Below, one piece after another: positions 55,490-64,000 of a stretch of 64,000 nt of DNA. The stretch comes from Ashinkailepas kermadecensis. Its lineage: Eukaryota; Arthropoda; Thecostraca; Neolepadidae. The notes under the pieces are model-generated. The model did not search any database. It was not told the origin of the DNA and worked only from the letters and a program-made list of their open reading frames with translations. The DNA is taken from contig JAOTOM010005127.1 of the NCBI GenBank assembly GCA_034440615.1, positions 434,001 through 498,000 of the forward strand, given 5' to 3'. The stretch's first letter is position 1, and the number at the start of each line of letters is the position of its first letter. Made by a program: the position numbers and the translations under genes.

Positions 55490-56275
55490 TAGCATATGTG
55501 TGACCCCACTTGGGATATTATGTACAAGCATGGAGCCCCTACCTAAAAAAAGAAAAAGACATGTTGGAAAGAGTGCAGCACAAAGGAACTAGACTCATCA
55601 GTGGAATAGGTAACTTAGAATATGTAGAAAGGCTTGTGGCATTATATATGTACTCACTCAAGTATAGGGGGACATCATTGACATGTACGAAATTGAAAAA
55701 GACTAGATCAGGTCAATTTGAATGATGCTCTTCAGTTTAGAGTATCACATAGGGGTCAGCAATTCAGGTTTGACAAGTTGAGGTGTGAGACAGTTAAGTG
55801 GCAACAGGTCTCTAGTCAAAGGGTTGTTGATCAGTGGAATAGGCTGCCTGCTGATGTGGGTAGTGCCTCATTGAATGTATTTTAAAGTAGGGTGGGCAAT
55901 TTTTTTAGACAGGAAAATCTTGTTTTTGAGTTCTGATTTGTGGTGGATGGTGATGAGATTTGTGCTAGGTGGGTGTGCACGGCACAGACCCCTTCAAGTG
56001 GGCATGGATGCAGTTTGAAAGTTGTTGGTAGGGCATTCAATCCACATGTGTTGAGGGTATCAGGGGAATGGGGCTGGATAGCTAGGGTAGATAGGCATTG
56101 ATAGATGTGTGGGATGTTGGTGGATGATTTCTTTAGGATGTGGTGATGGTTGGGGTGGGTCTTTTTACCAGGCTTATGGCATCCTCCATTTACATACTTA
56201 ATTGGATGGCCCCTTGTGGCTCTTATTATGTCTAAACTCTTTATGACTTTATGACTTTATGTGCTTGATGGTGTT
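55490..56275 (+). mobile_element. CR1-like LINE, 5'-truncated, 3' end present
   Basis: The frame from 55510 encodes VQAWSPYLKKEKDMLERVQH and GTRLISGIGNLEYVERL, the conserved block after the RT in CR1/L2-like elements (VQVWSPYLKKD, LERVQRRATKLI). Shifted frames continue with RFDKLRCETVKWQQ and VVDQWNRLPADVG near 55850. The 3' UTR runs to CTTATTATGTCTAAACTC and a repeated TTTATGAC end. It is 5'-truncated. The 3' UTR matches two minus-strand fragments at 10.7-11.2 kb. Confidence 0.8.
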
Positions 56276-56299
56276 CTATAAATTATCAGAATTAGGTTT

Positions 56300-56907
56300 C
56301 CAGTGTAATGCTTATGAACATGGTTAAGATGATGTGCCATTCATTTCCTCTGCAGATGCCGACTTTCAGTTGGAAAGAAAGATAACACCGAAATCTGTAT
56401 TGTAATTAGGCAATTTAGCATCAAATGTGGTATTATTGCGCCTTAAGTGTATCTGCAAGACAAGTACCATACCCATTTTACCTCCAAATGAACGAATGGG
56501 GTTAGATTTTGTTTGGTTAGGTCAGGTTACATTTTTTAAGTTGAAAACTTGAAGTTTCTTTGGAGGGAATTTGTCCAAAAATAATAATAAAATTGCTTGA
56601 AAAGTAGCTCAGGCTAGGTTAGGTGAGGTTGTGTTAGGCTTTTTTCTCTTTGGGCAATTTTGGGGAAATAGTTTGAGTCTTTTCCAGCTTTTTTGGATGT
56701 GCCTCCCAAAAAGATTTTCTAGGCTATGTTATGCTATGCTATGTTATGTTACTTTTCAAGCATTATTTTTCCATTCCATATTGCCAACTTGATCACAATC
56801 CCCTTTTTGGTGTCCTGCTGCTCATCTTCTCTTCTCAAGAAGTAAGCATTTGCAGAGGAAATGAGTGGCCACATCATCTTGATCACATTCATACACATTG
56901 CATTGTC
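56300..56907. mobile_element. Fold-back (MITE-like) element 3
   Basis: Left end: CCAGTGTAATGCTTATGAAC, TTCATTTCCTCTGCAGATGC. Right end (inverted): AAGTAAGCATTTGCAGAGGA, TGATCACATTCATACACATT, GCATTG. The interior holds the inner motif in inverted form (CATTTTACCTCCAAATGAAC, 56475) and GGTTAGGT words in both halves. Confidence 0.7.
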
Positions 56908-57054
56908 AAACAAAGGGCACGGCATGATTAGTAGCAGTTGGTGCACCTGTAAGCTCAAACAATTTAGGTAAGTTCAGGTCATGTTACCCATCCTAACCTA
57001 GCCTAACTTAATCTAACCCAGCCCAGCCAAATGAAAGTGAATGTAACCTAACAT

Positions 57055-57214
57055 GGTTGGTTATTGGTTTTACGACACGTCGACCGTTGATTCATATAGC
57101 GTCGCCAATCTCTCACGCCGATTGGTCGCGGGCGAATAGTAGTGACAGGCGAGACTCGAACCCACAATATTTCGATTGTGAGACGAGCATCTTACCCCTA
57201 GACCACTCGTCCCC
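57055..57214 (-). mobile_element. tRNA-derived SINE, copy 3 (minus strand)
   Basis: Full-length copy with the same head, B box and tail; target duplication TGTAACCTAACAT at 57042-57054 and 57215-57227. It inserted inside a CCTAACC-rich stretch. Confidence 0.92.
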
Positions 57215-57227
57215 TGTAACCTAACAT

Positions 57228-58858
57228 GACCTAACCCAATCTAACATAACCAAACCTAACCCAAATCGCATTACCATTCATGCAAAGGCTGTGGTTGCGC
57301 ACCATGCATATTGTGTGGAACCCCAGAGGTCATGCACCTTGTGTATGGTGTGTAACCCCACATGTTATGCACCACACACACACAAGACTGTTTCCTACTG
57401 GTTCCAAACAATGGAATCTGACTCAACTGGATCCTGAGCCACTGTCAACTATTGTGTGATATCACTGATGGTATGATGTTAAATTTTGTTCTTATATAAA
57501 ATATATGATAGACATATATATGACTAAAGCATCCCATAAATAATTGCAAGTAGATGCCTTTAAAAATAATCCTGTGTAGAGGGGAAGGTTTCAATGATCT
57601 TCCATTCCGAAAGCCCAACCTTGACCAGGTGGCAAAGGCACCTCGCTGTGAATGTTGAGTGCACCAATCCCTGCTCAACAATTTTGTTAAGCTGAAGTCA
57701 CCTCTCTGAATGGGAAAATGTGCCAGCATGTGGGAAGCTTGATTGCACCCACCCTTTCCCTCCCCACACTCAACCAAATGTTTAGCCAACGATGCCTTTC
57801 CTGTGGTAAAGGTGCCACTCAAAAATGTTCCTGCACCCCTGAAACAAATCCAAATCTGACGGTGAACCTACCATCATTTGTGTCTAATGTGTTTGTGTGC
57901 ATGCCCTCTGGATGATTTGGAAGTTAAAATATTTAACGGTAATATTTTAATTTCATAGAGAAAAGCTCCATGATAGAGAAAAGCTCTGTCTTCAAGGTGT
58001 AGAAAATAGGAGTATTTGCTTAGTACATTGATATACTGTGAAAGAGAATCATGATTATGTAGTGTAACATTTTACATTTGTACATGAGTACAGTTGTCAT
58101 AATTCAAATAAATGCAGGTATGGTTCGTCATTATTTTTCCTGAATGAACACTGTTTCTAGATTGAAGGTATAGAGAAGACAGCTTCTCGTGATACACTCA
58201 GTTTGGTAGTAATCTATAGAAATATTTAGAATATGATATTACTTGTTAACAAATACATATGGGTTCTGCTCTCAAACTAACACAGCAAAAGAATGCCCTT
58301 ACAGACCTCTATGTGAATCATTATTTCATTATGGCACACATTTTCACCACTATGCAGCACAGCAAATACATGTTTAGTAGAATGTGTAAAAACTTTGTTG
58401 AAACCAACCTAAATGTCACATGCAGTGAGCACAGGCACACTGAGCAGGAAATACACAGGTTTTATCCAGTATCTAGTACACCCGAATAACAACTGCAGCA
58501 AATGACTTCTGGATGCCCTGTTCATCATCTCAGTATGGTCAAGGTCAGCTTTTGGAATGAGAGATTATTGAAACTGACATCCACTTGTGACTATGTATGT
58601 GATCCTATGGTCATATATATGCCTTTTGTTATATATGTACATAATTATGTAATGTTATGTAGCATGAGACCATCAGTAATCTCACTCAATAGATGGGGTG
58701 GTGGCGCAGGATTTGTCTGACTCAGCTTCCATTGTTTGAAACGGAACAGTGAGATACAGTCTTGATTGCAGAAGAGCAGTTGAAAGGCTAAGTATTATAT
58801 GTTTTGTTGCCGCTGTTTTCTCTACCTCTCTGTAGCCATCTTGTCATTTACTATACCT
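57228..58858. other. Intron text, nothing supported
   Basis: AT-rich, with a short CA run at 57374-57384. Several open frames of 60-125 codons exist (57445-57822, 57718-57915, 58259-58489) but none has splice sites plus coding bias. The exon needed to link exon E (phase 0 out) to exon F (phase 1 in) was not found here. Confidence 0.3.
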
Positions 58859-59019
58859 AGGGGACGAGTGGTCTAGGGGTAAGATGCTCGTCTCGCAATC
58901 GAAAGATTGTGGGTTCGAATCTCACCTGTCGCTACTCTTCGCCCGCGACCAATCGGCGTGAGAGATTGGCGACGCTATATGACTCAACGGTCGATGTGTC
59001 GTAAAAAACAATAACCAAC
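58859..59019 (+). mobile_element. tRNA-derived SINE, copy 4
   Basis: Full length, GGGGACGAGTGGTCTAGGGG to CAATAACCAACC. Target duplication TACTATACCT at 58849-58858 and 59024-59033, extendable to 14 bases with one mismatch. CTCGTCTCGCAATCGAA differs from copy 2 by A/G in the anticodon-loop position. Confidence 0.92.
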
Positions 59020-59034
59020 CATCTACTATACCTC

Positions 59035-61000
59035 TCCTGTTCCTGGATATGTTAAAACTGGCCTATAATTATTGGTGCTCAATACCAACATGCAGGGGAT
59101 GTACACGTGCGCAATGCAAGATTGTTCTTCCAGTGCCTTCTCACTGCTGACTAAGTTGGGTTGCACATAAATTTAAAGCCTCAGTGTTATCCAAATGCCT
59201 TCCAGCCATCAATATGATGAATCAGTGGCCTAAAACACGCTTTCACATTATGTGTGCCAATACAGAATTAAGTTGCTTTGCTTGAGAATACTGAAGTATT
59301 GGAAGACATTGCAGGTCAGGGACTCAAAGATGAACCGGGAACAGATGTACCAATCTGCATGTGAGTGGGATTGTTTCAAGTATATCCATTAAAGCATGAA
59401 CACTCAAAATTGATAGAATATTAGTTAGAAAAGTTGTTCATCAAGAACTATATCCCAGGAGCTGCAAGTCACCATAACGGATCGGCATGTAATAGGTGGC
59501 AATATTTATGCATAAGAAGTCCTGGGTGCAACTTGGGAAGCAAATATATGGACTGAACTTGTTGAAGCCTTCCTAGTACCTTCTTCCTCTGCTATTTCGT
59601 TGGAAAATCGCACAAGTGAAATATTTCCTATTCCAAATCACTCCACTGAGCATTAACGTCATAGACGATGCAGATGCCTTCAATGATTTGATATTAGGCA
59701 ATCCAACATAAGTAGTGGTTAGGCGACCCAAAATGATTAAGTTAGTTCATGTTTTTTGTTGCATTGGTACACTATTCAGCAAATGTATAGGAGAAACTGC
59801 TAGGCCGATTTTTGGTCAAAAATATGCTTTTGTTGGTGCTTTCTAATGTGATTTGTTTCAAGTTTATATTCCAAGTTATAACCAGTTCACTTTAAAGTAC
59901 TTGTCTCTAAATAAGTAGTCAGTTCACCAAGAAAATATATCTTCAAATAGCATTCAAAACAAAAATAAACTTGTTAAACAATGCAGATACATATTATTCC
60001 CTCTTTCCTACACAAAATAAGTGTGTGGCAGATATGGACTTTGTCTGGATTAATTTATCATAAAGAATAATGCAAAAGTGCAAGGCACCAACAAAAACCT
60101 AGCCTCACCTAGCCTACTGATGTTTGATTGCCTGGAGCCCACTAATGTTGCATCGACTATAATCTACTGATGCTGGATCCTCTATAACCCTACTGATGGT
60201 GGATTGCTTTAAACATACAGATGTGCTATTGCCTAAAGCCCACTGTTGTTGGATTGCCTGAAACCTACTGATATTTCAATGTGTAATATAATTATTTCAC
60301 CAAAGGCGCCATCCATTGTGGAAATGGTACTCTCATTGGTATTTTCAAATAGTGAATATCTTGCCTGCATGTGGTTTCCTAAAGAATTGTTATAGTATGA
60401 AGAATTGTTGTAAGCTTTGTACTTTTAATTGTTGTAAGGTAGGTAAGCTGTAGGATGAGTCCATACATTGTTTTCTCCATTTTGTTCTCGTGGGCTTATT
60501 CTATATATGTACCCATTATTCTGCATTATATATTACTGCACCCAAAATTCCCTTTCCTGTGCACCTTCCCCATAATTTGTTCCAGGTGGGGGGGGGCGGG
60601 GGTCGGGAGTCGCATTTATCTGCTTTGTGAAAAGTGTTTTTCTGGTGTTTTTATGTTATTTGAACGATTTTGATGTTTTCCTGCTGAAATTACTGCTCCT
60701 GGAGATACATGCATTTCAACTTGAAATGCTTATATCTAAAACGTTTCGATTTTCCCACAAAAATGACTCAGTTTCATTGCAATCAAAATCAAACTGCACT
60801 AGATGCACAAAATCGCAATGCACTATAAAAACTTATTTGTGAACAAAACTTTTACTAGGGGCTTCCGCTGCATGATTCCCCAGGCTGCATCTTCGTATTT
60901 CATGCAGAGGACAATTACTCAACGTCTAACGTTTAGCAACATATATGTAGGTATTTATCTTGATATTTTTATGCCATGGGGATGATTATCTGGTCGGTGC
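59035..61000. other. Intron text; degenerate short repeats at 60.1-60.3 kb
   Basis: At 60110-60280 there are about six worn copies of a ~30-base unit (CTACTGATG(T/C)T(T/G)GATTGCCT). A G-run lies at 60589-60603. Nothing coding is supported. Confidence 0.35.
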
Positions 61001-61004
61001 CACT

Positions 61005-61055
61005 TGCTCCCCCTCCCCTCCCCACCCCCACCCCACCCCCACCCCCACCCCATCC
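61005..61055. repeat. C-rich (CCCCA)n tract
   Basis: CTCCCCCTCCCCTCCCCACC followed by several CCCCAC words. Confidence 0.85.
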
Positions 61056-61540
61056 ACACTATCATTGGCGTTGCGCCTGGTCCAATGGTCTTCCTTGTGT
61101 ATGTATGTTTGTGTTACTGCTTTTATTTGCCACGAAACATTGAATATATGTCCTCATTGAATCTATCAACTGTTATTTACGTTAAAGTGCGGTATATGTC
61201 CGAGTTTACCAACATAGTTTCTGCAAGTTGTATTTTAGCTTTATAGCTGTATTGAGCCAATAGTATTCATTTGCCACCTGATTGACGTATTGTTCACTGT
61301 TTGTTAATGTTTTGTTTATGTTTGTTATCGGTGACATAGCCTCATGCTGATGTCTTCCTCCCACACATTAGAACAGAGTCATGGGCTATGTTATTTATAT
61401 TGTAGCACAGCTGTCGCAAACTGACTTGGTTTCGTTTGGAAACTGAATAATGTCAGTTCAAATCACGATTCATGATGTATCATACATACGTAACGGTCCA
61501 TCACACTTCAAGATTTGTTTCACGTCGCATTCTGCCTGCG

Positions 61541-61703
61541 GTGGGTTGGTTTTTGGTTTTTACGACACGTCGACCGTTGAGTCATATAGCGTCGACAATC
61601 TCTCACGCCGATTGGTCGCGGGCGAAGAGTAGCGACAGGTGAGATTCGAACCCACATCCTTTCGATTGCGAGACGAGCATCTTACCCCTAGACCACTCGT
61701 CCC
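61541..61703 (-). mobile_element. tRNA-derived SINE, copy 5 (minus strand)
   Basis: Full length; target duplication CATTCTGCCTGCG at 61528-61540 and 61704-61716, perfect 13 bases. Confidence 0.92.
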
Positions 61704-62005
61704 CATTCTGCCTGCGATGGAATTCAACATATACGTAGCGGGTGTTCGGGATAATATTTTAGTAGTAAGGACACATGCAAATACAACGATACTATTGCTG
61801 TCCCCGCCGCTTGCCTGGCTGGATCTATTCCATTTCGTGTAGTCATCTTGAAGAGGCCTGTGGACACCAAACAAAGTTGAACACATCTCCAATTGATAAC
61901 CCATTTAGCTGTGGGCAGTGGTTGGCCCGACCACTTTAGCTGTGGGATGGCCCGACTGCCCATCTCCACACAATCCGAATAACTGAACAATTTCTCGCTC
62001 CTCAG

Positions 62006-62190
62006 TGTCATCCATATGGTACAAGCCAACCATGGACAGTGACCCGTTACTGCCTGTGTGGCCTGCTGTCAAGTTGGAGTTCAATAGTGCGCCAACAGAT
62101 GGCGATGGGGACTCGGCGGCCCAGGCAGTATGTGCATGGTCCAGCTTTCTGACACCCGGTCGGGATGTCAAGCGCTGCCACGATGAAATG
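62006..62190 (+). CDS. Internal exon F
   Basis: The acceptor ATTTCTCGCTCCTCAG|TG and the donor GATGAAATG|GTGAGC bound 185 bases, phase 1 in and phase 0 out. The peptide includes SSIWYKPTMDSDPLLPVWPA, VKLEFNSAPTDGDGDSAAQA and ends LTPGRDVKRCHDEM. The other two frames contain stops. The phase-0 exit matches the phase-0 start of the exon at 63959. I do not recognise it. Joining it to exon E needs an unseen exon of phase 0-to-1, or the exon could belong to a different gene. Confidence 0.6.
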
Positions 62191-63241
62191 GTGAGCTGAA
62201 GCTATTTAAGCTCACACGTCATTTTAAGAATGGCAGAATAGACAGACGACAGGTAGAAGGAATCGAATTTTGAGAATAATTCTTGCATGGAATGACGGAC
62301 CGGGATTGTTTCTGCTCGTCGATGAATGCCGGTTCTGTCGCGTGCATAGCGATATGTATCAGCTGCAGGGGGCACGTGCGCAGTTTTTGTTTGCAACTTC
62401 CTCGCTTGCTGTGTGACCTTCAGAATAGGGCAACGCCATTGTTCGGTCAGCTGATGTTTGTCTGTTAGTGTGCGTGGTGTTGGGAGCTACGTTATTTCTT
62501 TGTTCAGGATGCAGGTGTCACTGCAAATGTCCCCTAAATGAGGGAAGTACTGTTCATAGTCGGCGTAATGCGCTATTCCTTACTTGGGAGATGTACAATA
62601 GGGTGGCTCGTTTGTTGCGCACTTCCGAGCTCCAAAGGGCCCATCAAATACTCCGCTATGGTTGGCACCAGTTTAAACTCAGCGCGGGCAGAGCTGGTTT
62701 CGAAAAGGTGAGATAATATCCGGTCGCGCAGTAGGTTGACACCAGTCTAACCTCAGTGGAGGTAGGGGTGGGTTGGCAAAGGTGGACAGAACACTATAAC
62801 GTGACTAGAATCTTGATTCCCGGTTAACAATACGCCATCACTCCATTCACTGCAATGCGCCCTTCGCGTGACAGTTTGAGTATGGAATGCAAAACTGGAT
62901 GCCGAAGTGAGTCAGTAGGAAGTCGGTACCCCTGACAATAGCTGGCTCCACCAACTCAATGATCGAGTGCAAGGACTCGCCAAGGGTAACACCACCAACC
63001 GATAATGAATATGGATGAAAATGACACCAGTGGGATCCGAAGGGAAGGCAATCCGAAGGGATGGGAATCCGAAGGGATGGGAGAGGCTGTGGTGCATGCA
63101 AGTGGGCATCAGCTAGAGCCGCGCGTTTTCATTGTGTTCAAAAAGTCGGGTGGTGAGAACCTGCCAGTTTTGATGACTTGAGGTGCGACGCGGCGCGGCT
63201 CGCCGCGCTCCAATCGCCGCCGAACTTCACACATTTTGATC
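62191..63241. other. Intron between exons F and G
   Basis: At 62660-62800 a worn direct duplication is visible: GGTTGGCACCAGTTTAAACT at 62660 and GGTTGACACCAGTCTAACCT at 62733. At 63035-63080 GATCCGAAGGGA-type words repeat three times. Confidence 0.5.
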
Positions 63242-63359
63242 TCGAGTCTCACCTGTCGCTACTCTTCGCCCGCGACCAATCGGCGTGAGAGATTGGCGAC
63301 GCTACATGACTCAACGGTCGACGTGTCGTAAAACCAATAACCAACCAACCAACCAACCA
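63242..63359 (+). mobile_element. tRNA-derived SINE, copy 6, 5'-truncated
   Basis: Begins within the B-box region (TCGAGTCTCACCTGTCGCTA) and ends with a tail of five CCAA words. Target duplication ACACATTTTGATC at 63229-63241 and 63360-63372. The 5' truncation with an intact target duplication fits target-primed reverse transcription. Confidence 0.92.
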
Positions 63360-63689
63360 ACACATTTTGATCAAATTGTCAATGTCAAATTTTGATGTTC
63401 AGCCGTATGGCGCTATTCGACTGGGTAGACCCTTCCGAACTCGGAACTTTATGAAATAAGAACAGTGCTGATTCTTGCGCATTCGTGCCACCAGCTTGGT
63501 TGCTGTTCAGTAGACAGTGAAGAGTACTAATTTGATTTTTTTAAATTTAATCCGAGTTCTTGTTGGGGTGGCTTTATGAACCAGGGTCCTAGCTTGTTGC
63601 GTGAACCCTGGCCCCACCACCCGATCCATGAATTCCAGTCCAACGGCAGAATTTTGACCGAAAGTTTAACGTGCCGTCAATGCATCGGC

Positions 63690-63855
63690 ACGGCCGCCCG
63701 GTAACTCGTCTCCGGCCTTATCGGGCCAGCTGCCAACTGACCCTCCAGCCGGGGGCTAAATGCGAGCGCGCGAAGCGACTCGAACCCTGCGTTGCCAGGA
63801 CAAGGGAGACCAGAGCAGGCCAGCGCTCTAACCAACTGAGCTACCGGGGCGGCTA
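63690..63855 (-). mobile_element. Second tRNA-like family with near-inverted ends
   Basis: Minus strand: GCCGCCCCGGTAGCTCAGTT, GGTTAGAGCGCTGGCC (a near-perfect tRNA D-arm and A box), a long stuffed anticodon region and a B box GCAGGGTTCGAGTC. The acceptor stem does not close, so it is not an intact tRNA gene; a SINE head is more likely. The far end reads on the plus strand GCCGCCCGGTAACTCGTCTC, an imperfect inverted copy of the start. Confidence 0.6.
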
Positions 63856-63958
63856 ATTTAGACTGCAACTGCGATTAAGTATCGTGTGTAGGCTTCGACC
63901 GATACCCTGATGACTGCGACCACTCTGCATGGTCCTGACAACTCTTCTTTACATACAG

Positions 63959-64000
63959 GATGGGCCGACCTGTGTCGCCGTGGCGACCGATCCGCTGGCG
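63959..64000 (+). CDS. Internal exon G, cut by the window end
   Basis: The acceptor CAACTCTTCTTTACATACAG|GAT is followed by 14 codons, DGPTCVAVATDPLA, phase 0, with nearly all codons ending in G/C or T and none in A. The phase follows exon F directly, giving ...CHDEM-DGPTCV. It continues beyond the window. Confidence 0.5.

Noticed and set aside
53150..57240. Telomere or interstitial telomeric array from CCTAACC words
   Set aside because: The words are short, scattered and in both directions, and are linked to fold-back elements rather than forming an array.
62508..62707. Possible exon between exons F and G (TTTGTTCAG| to GAAAAG|GTGAGA)
   Set aside because: It needs phase 1 entry while exon F leaves in phase 0 and joins exon G directly. 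Its end overlaps a worn direct duplication.
63690..63855. Genuine tRNA gene on the minus strand
   Set aside because: The A box is good, but the acceptor stem does not pair and the anticodon region is over-long without a clear intron.

Overview
This window looks like the genome of an intron-rich animal and is dominated by repetitive DNA. There is no prokaryotic gene layout. Pieces of genes appear as short exons with eukaryotic splice sites. The mobile DNA consists of non-LTR retrotransposons, a Penelope-like fragment, tRNA-derived SINEs with clean target-site duplications, and fold-back elements. The many TTAGG-type words at 53-57 kb resemble the arthropod telomere word, so an arthropod (for example a crustacean or chelicerate) is my weakly held guess at the host. 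By my rough count about a third of the window is tandem repeat.

Layout. 0-13.7 kb: a string of unrelated minisatellites (36, 26, 24, 6, 34, 55, 91, 21 and 37 bp units), a dead LINE endonuclease fragment, a SINE, two LINE 3' ends on the minus strand, and on the minus strand a good candidate first exon for a secreted protein with its own TATA box (3315-3548). 13.8-25.6 kb: one satellite of about 190 copies of a 62-bp unit with local higher-order structure. 25.7-34 kb: more degenerate tandem repeats, including a large 'GCGATTTT' family that also occurs at 4-5 kb and carries a shared ~135-bp core.

29.4-64 kb: a set of plus-strand exons (29425-29532, 34825-35308, 36292-36423, 38934-39131, 45953-46191, 62006-62190, 63959 to the end). 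Their splice phases fit one another, apart from at least one missing exon between 46.2 and 62.0 kb. I cannot name the protein. One exon appears to run through a 46-bp tandem repeat that is open in all three frames. Its introns hold a 50-bp minisatellite rich in CRE palindromes, a Penelope-like fragment with a large inverted repeat, a nearly complete but frameshifted I-superfamily LINE (ORF1, endonuclease, RT, RNase H), two CR1-like LINE pieces, a family of fold-back elements containing TTAGG words, and five of the six SINE copies.

The most unusual item is a 116-bp-arm near-perfect palindrome inserted into the LINE reverse transcriptase between 16-bp direct repeats. Two smaller inverted duplications lie in the same LINE copy. 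Other points of note are a 55-bp satellite apparently born from a LINE 3' end, a composite satellite-plus-core family present at three loci, and a fold-back family with telomere-like words. I found no CRISPR array, no rRNA and no intact tRNA gene.
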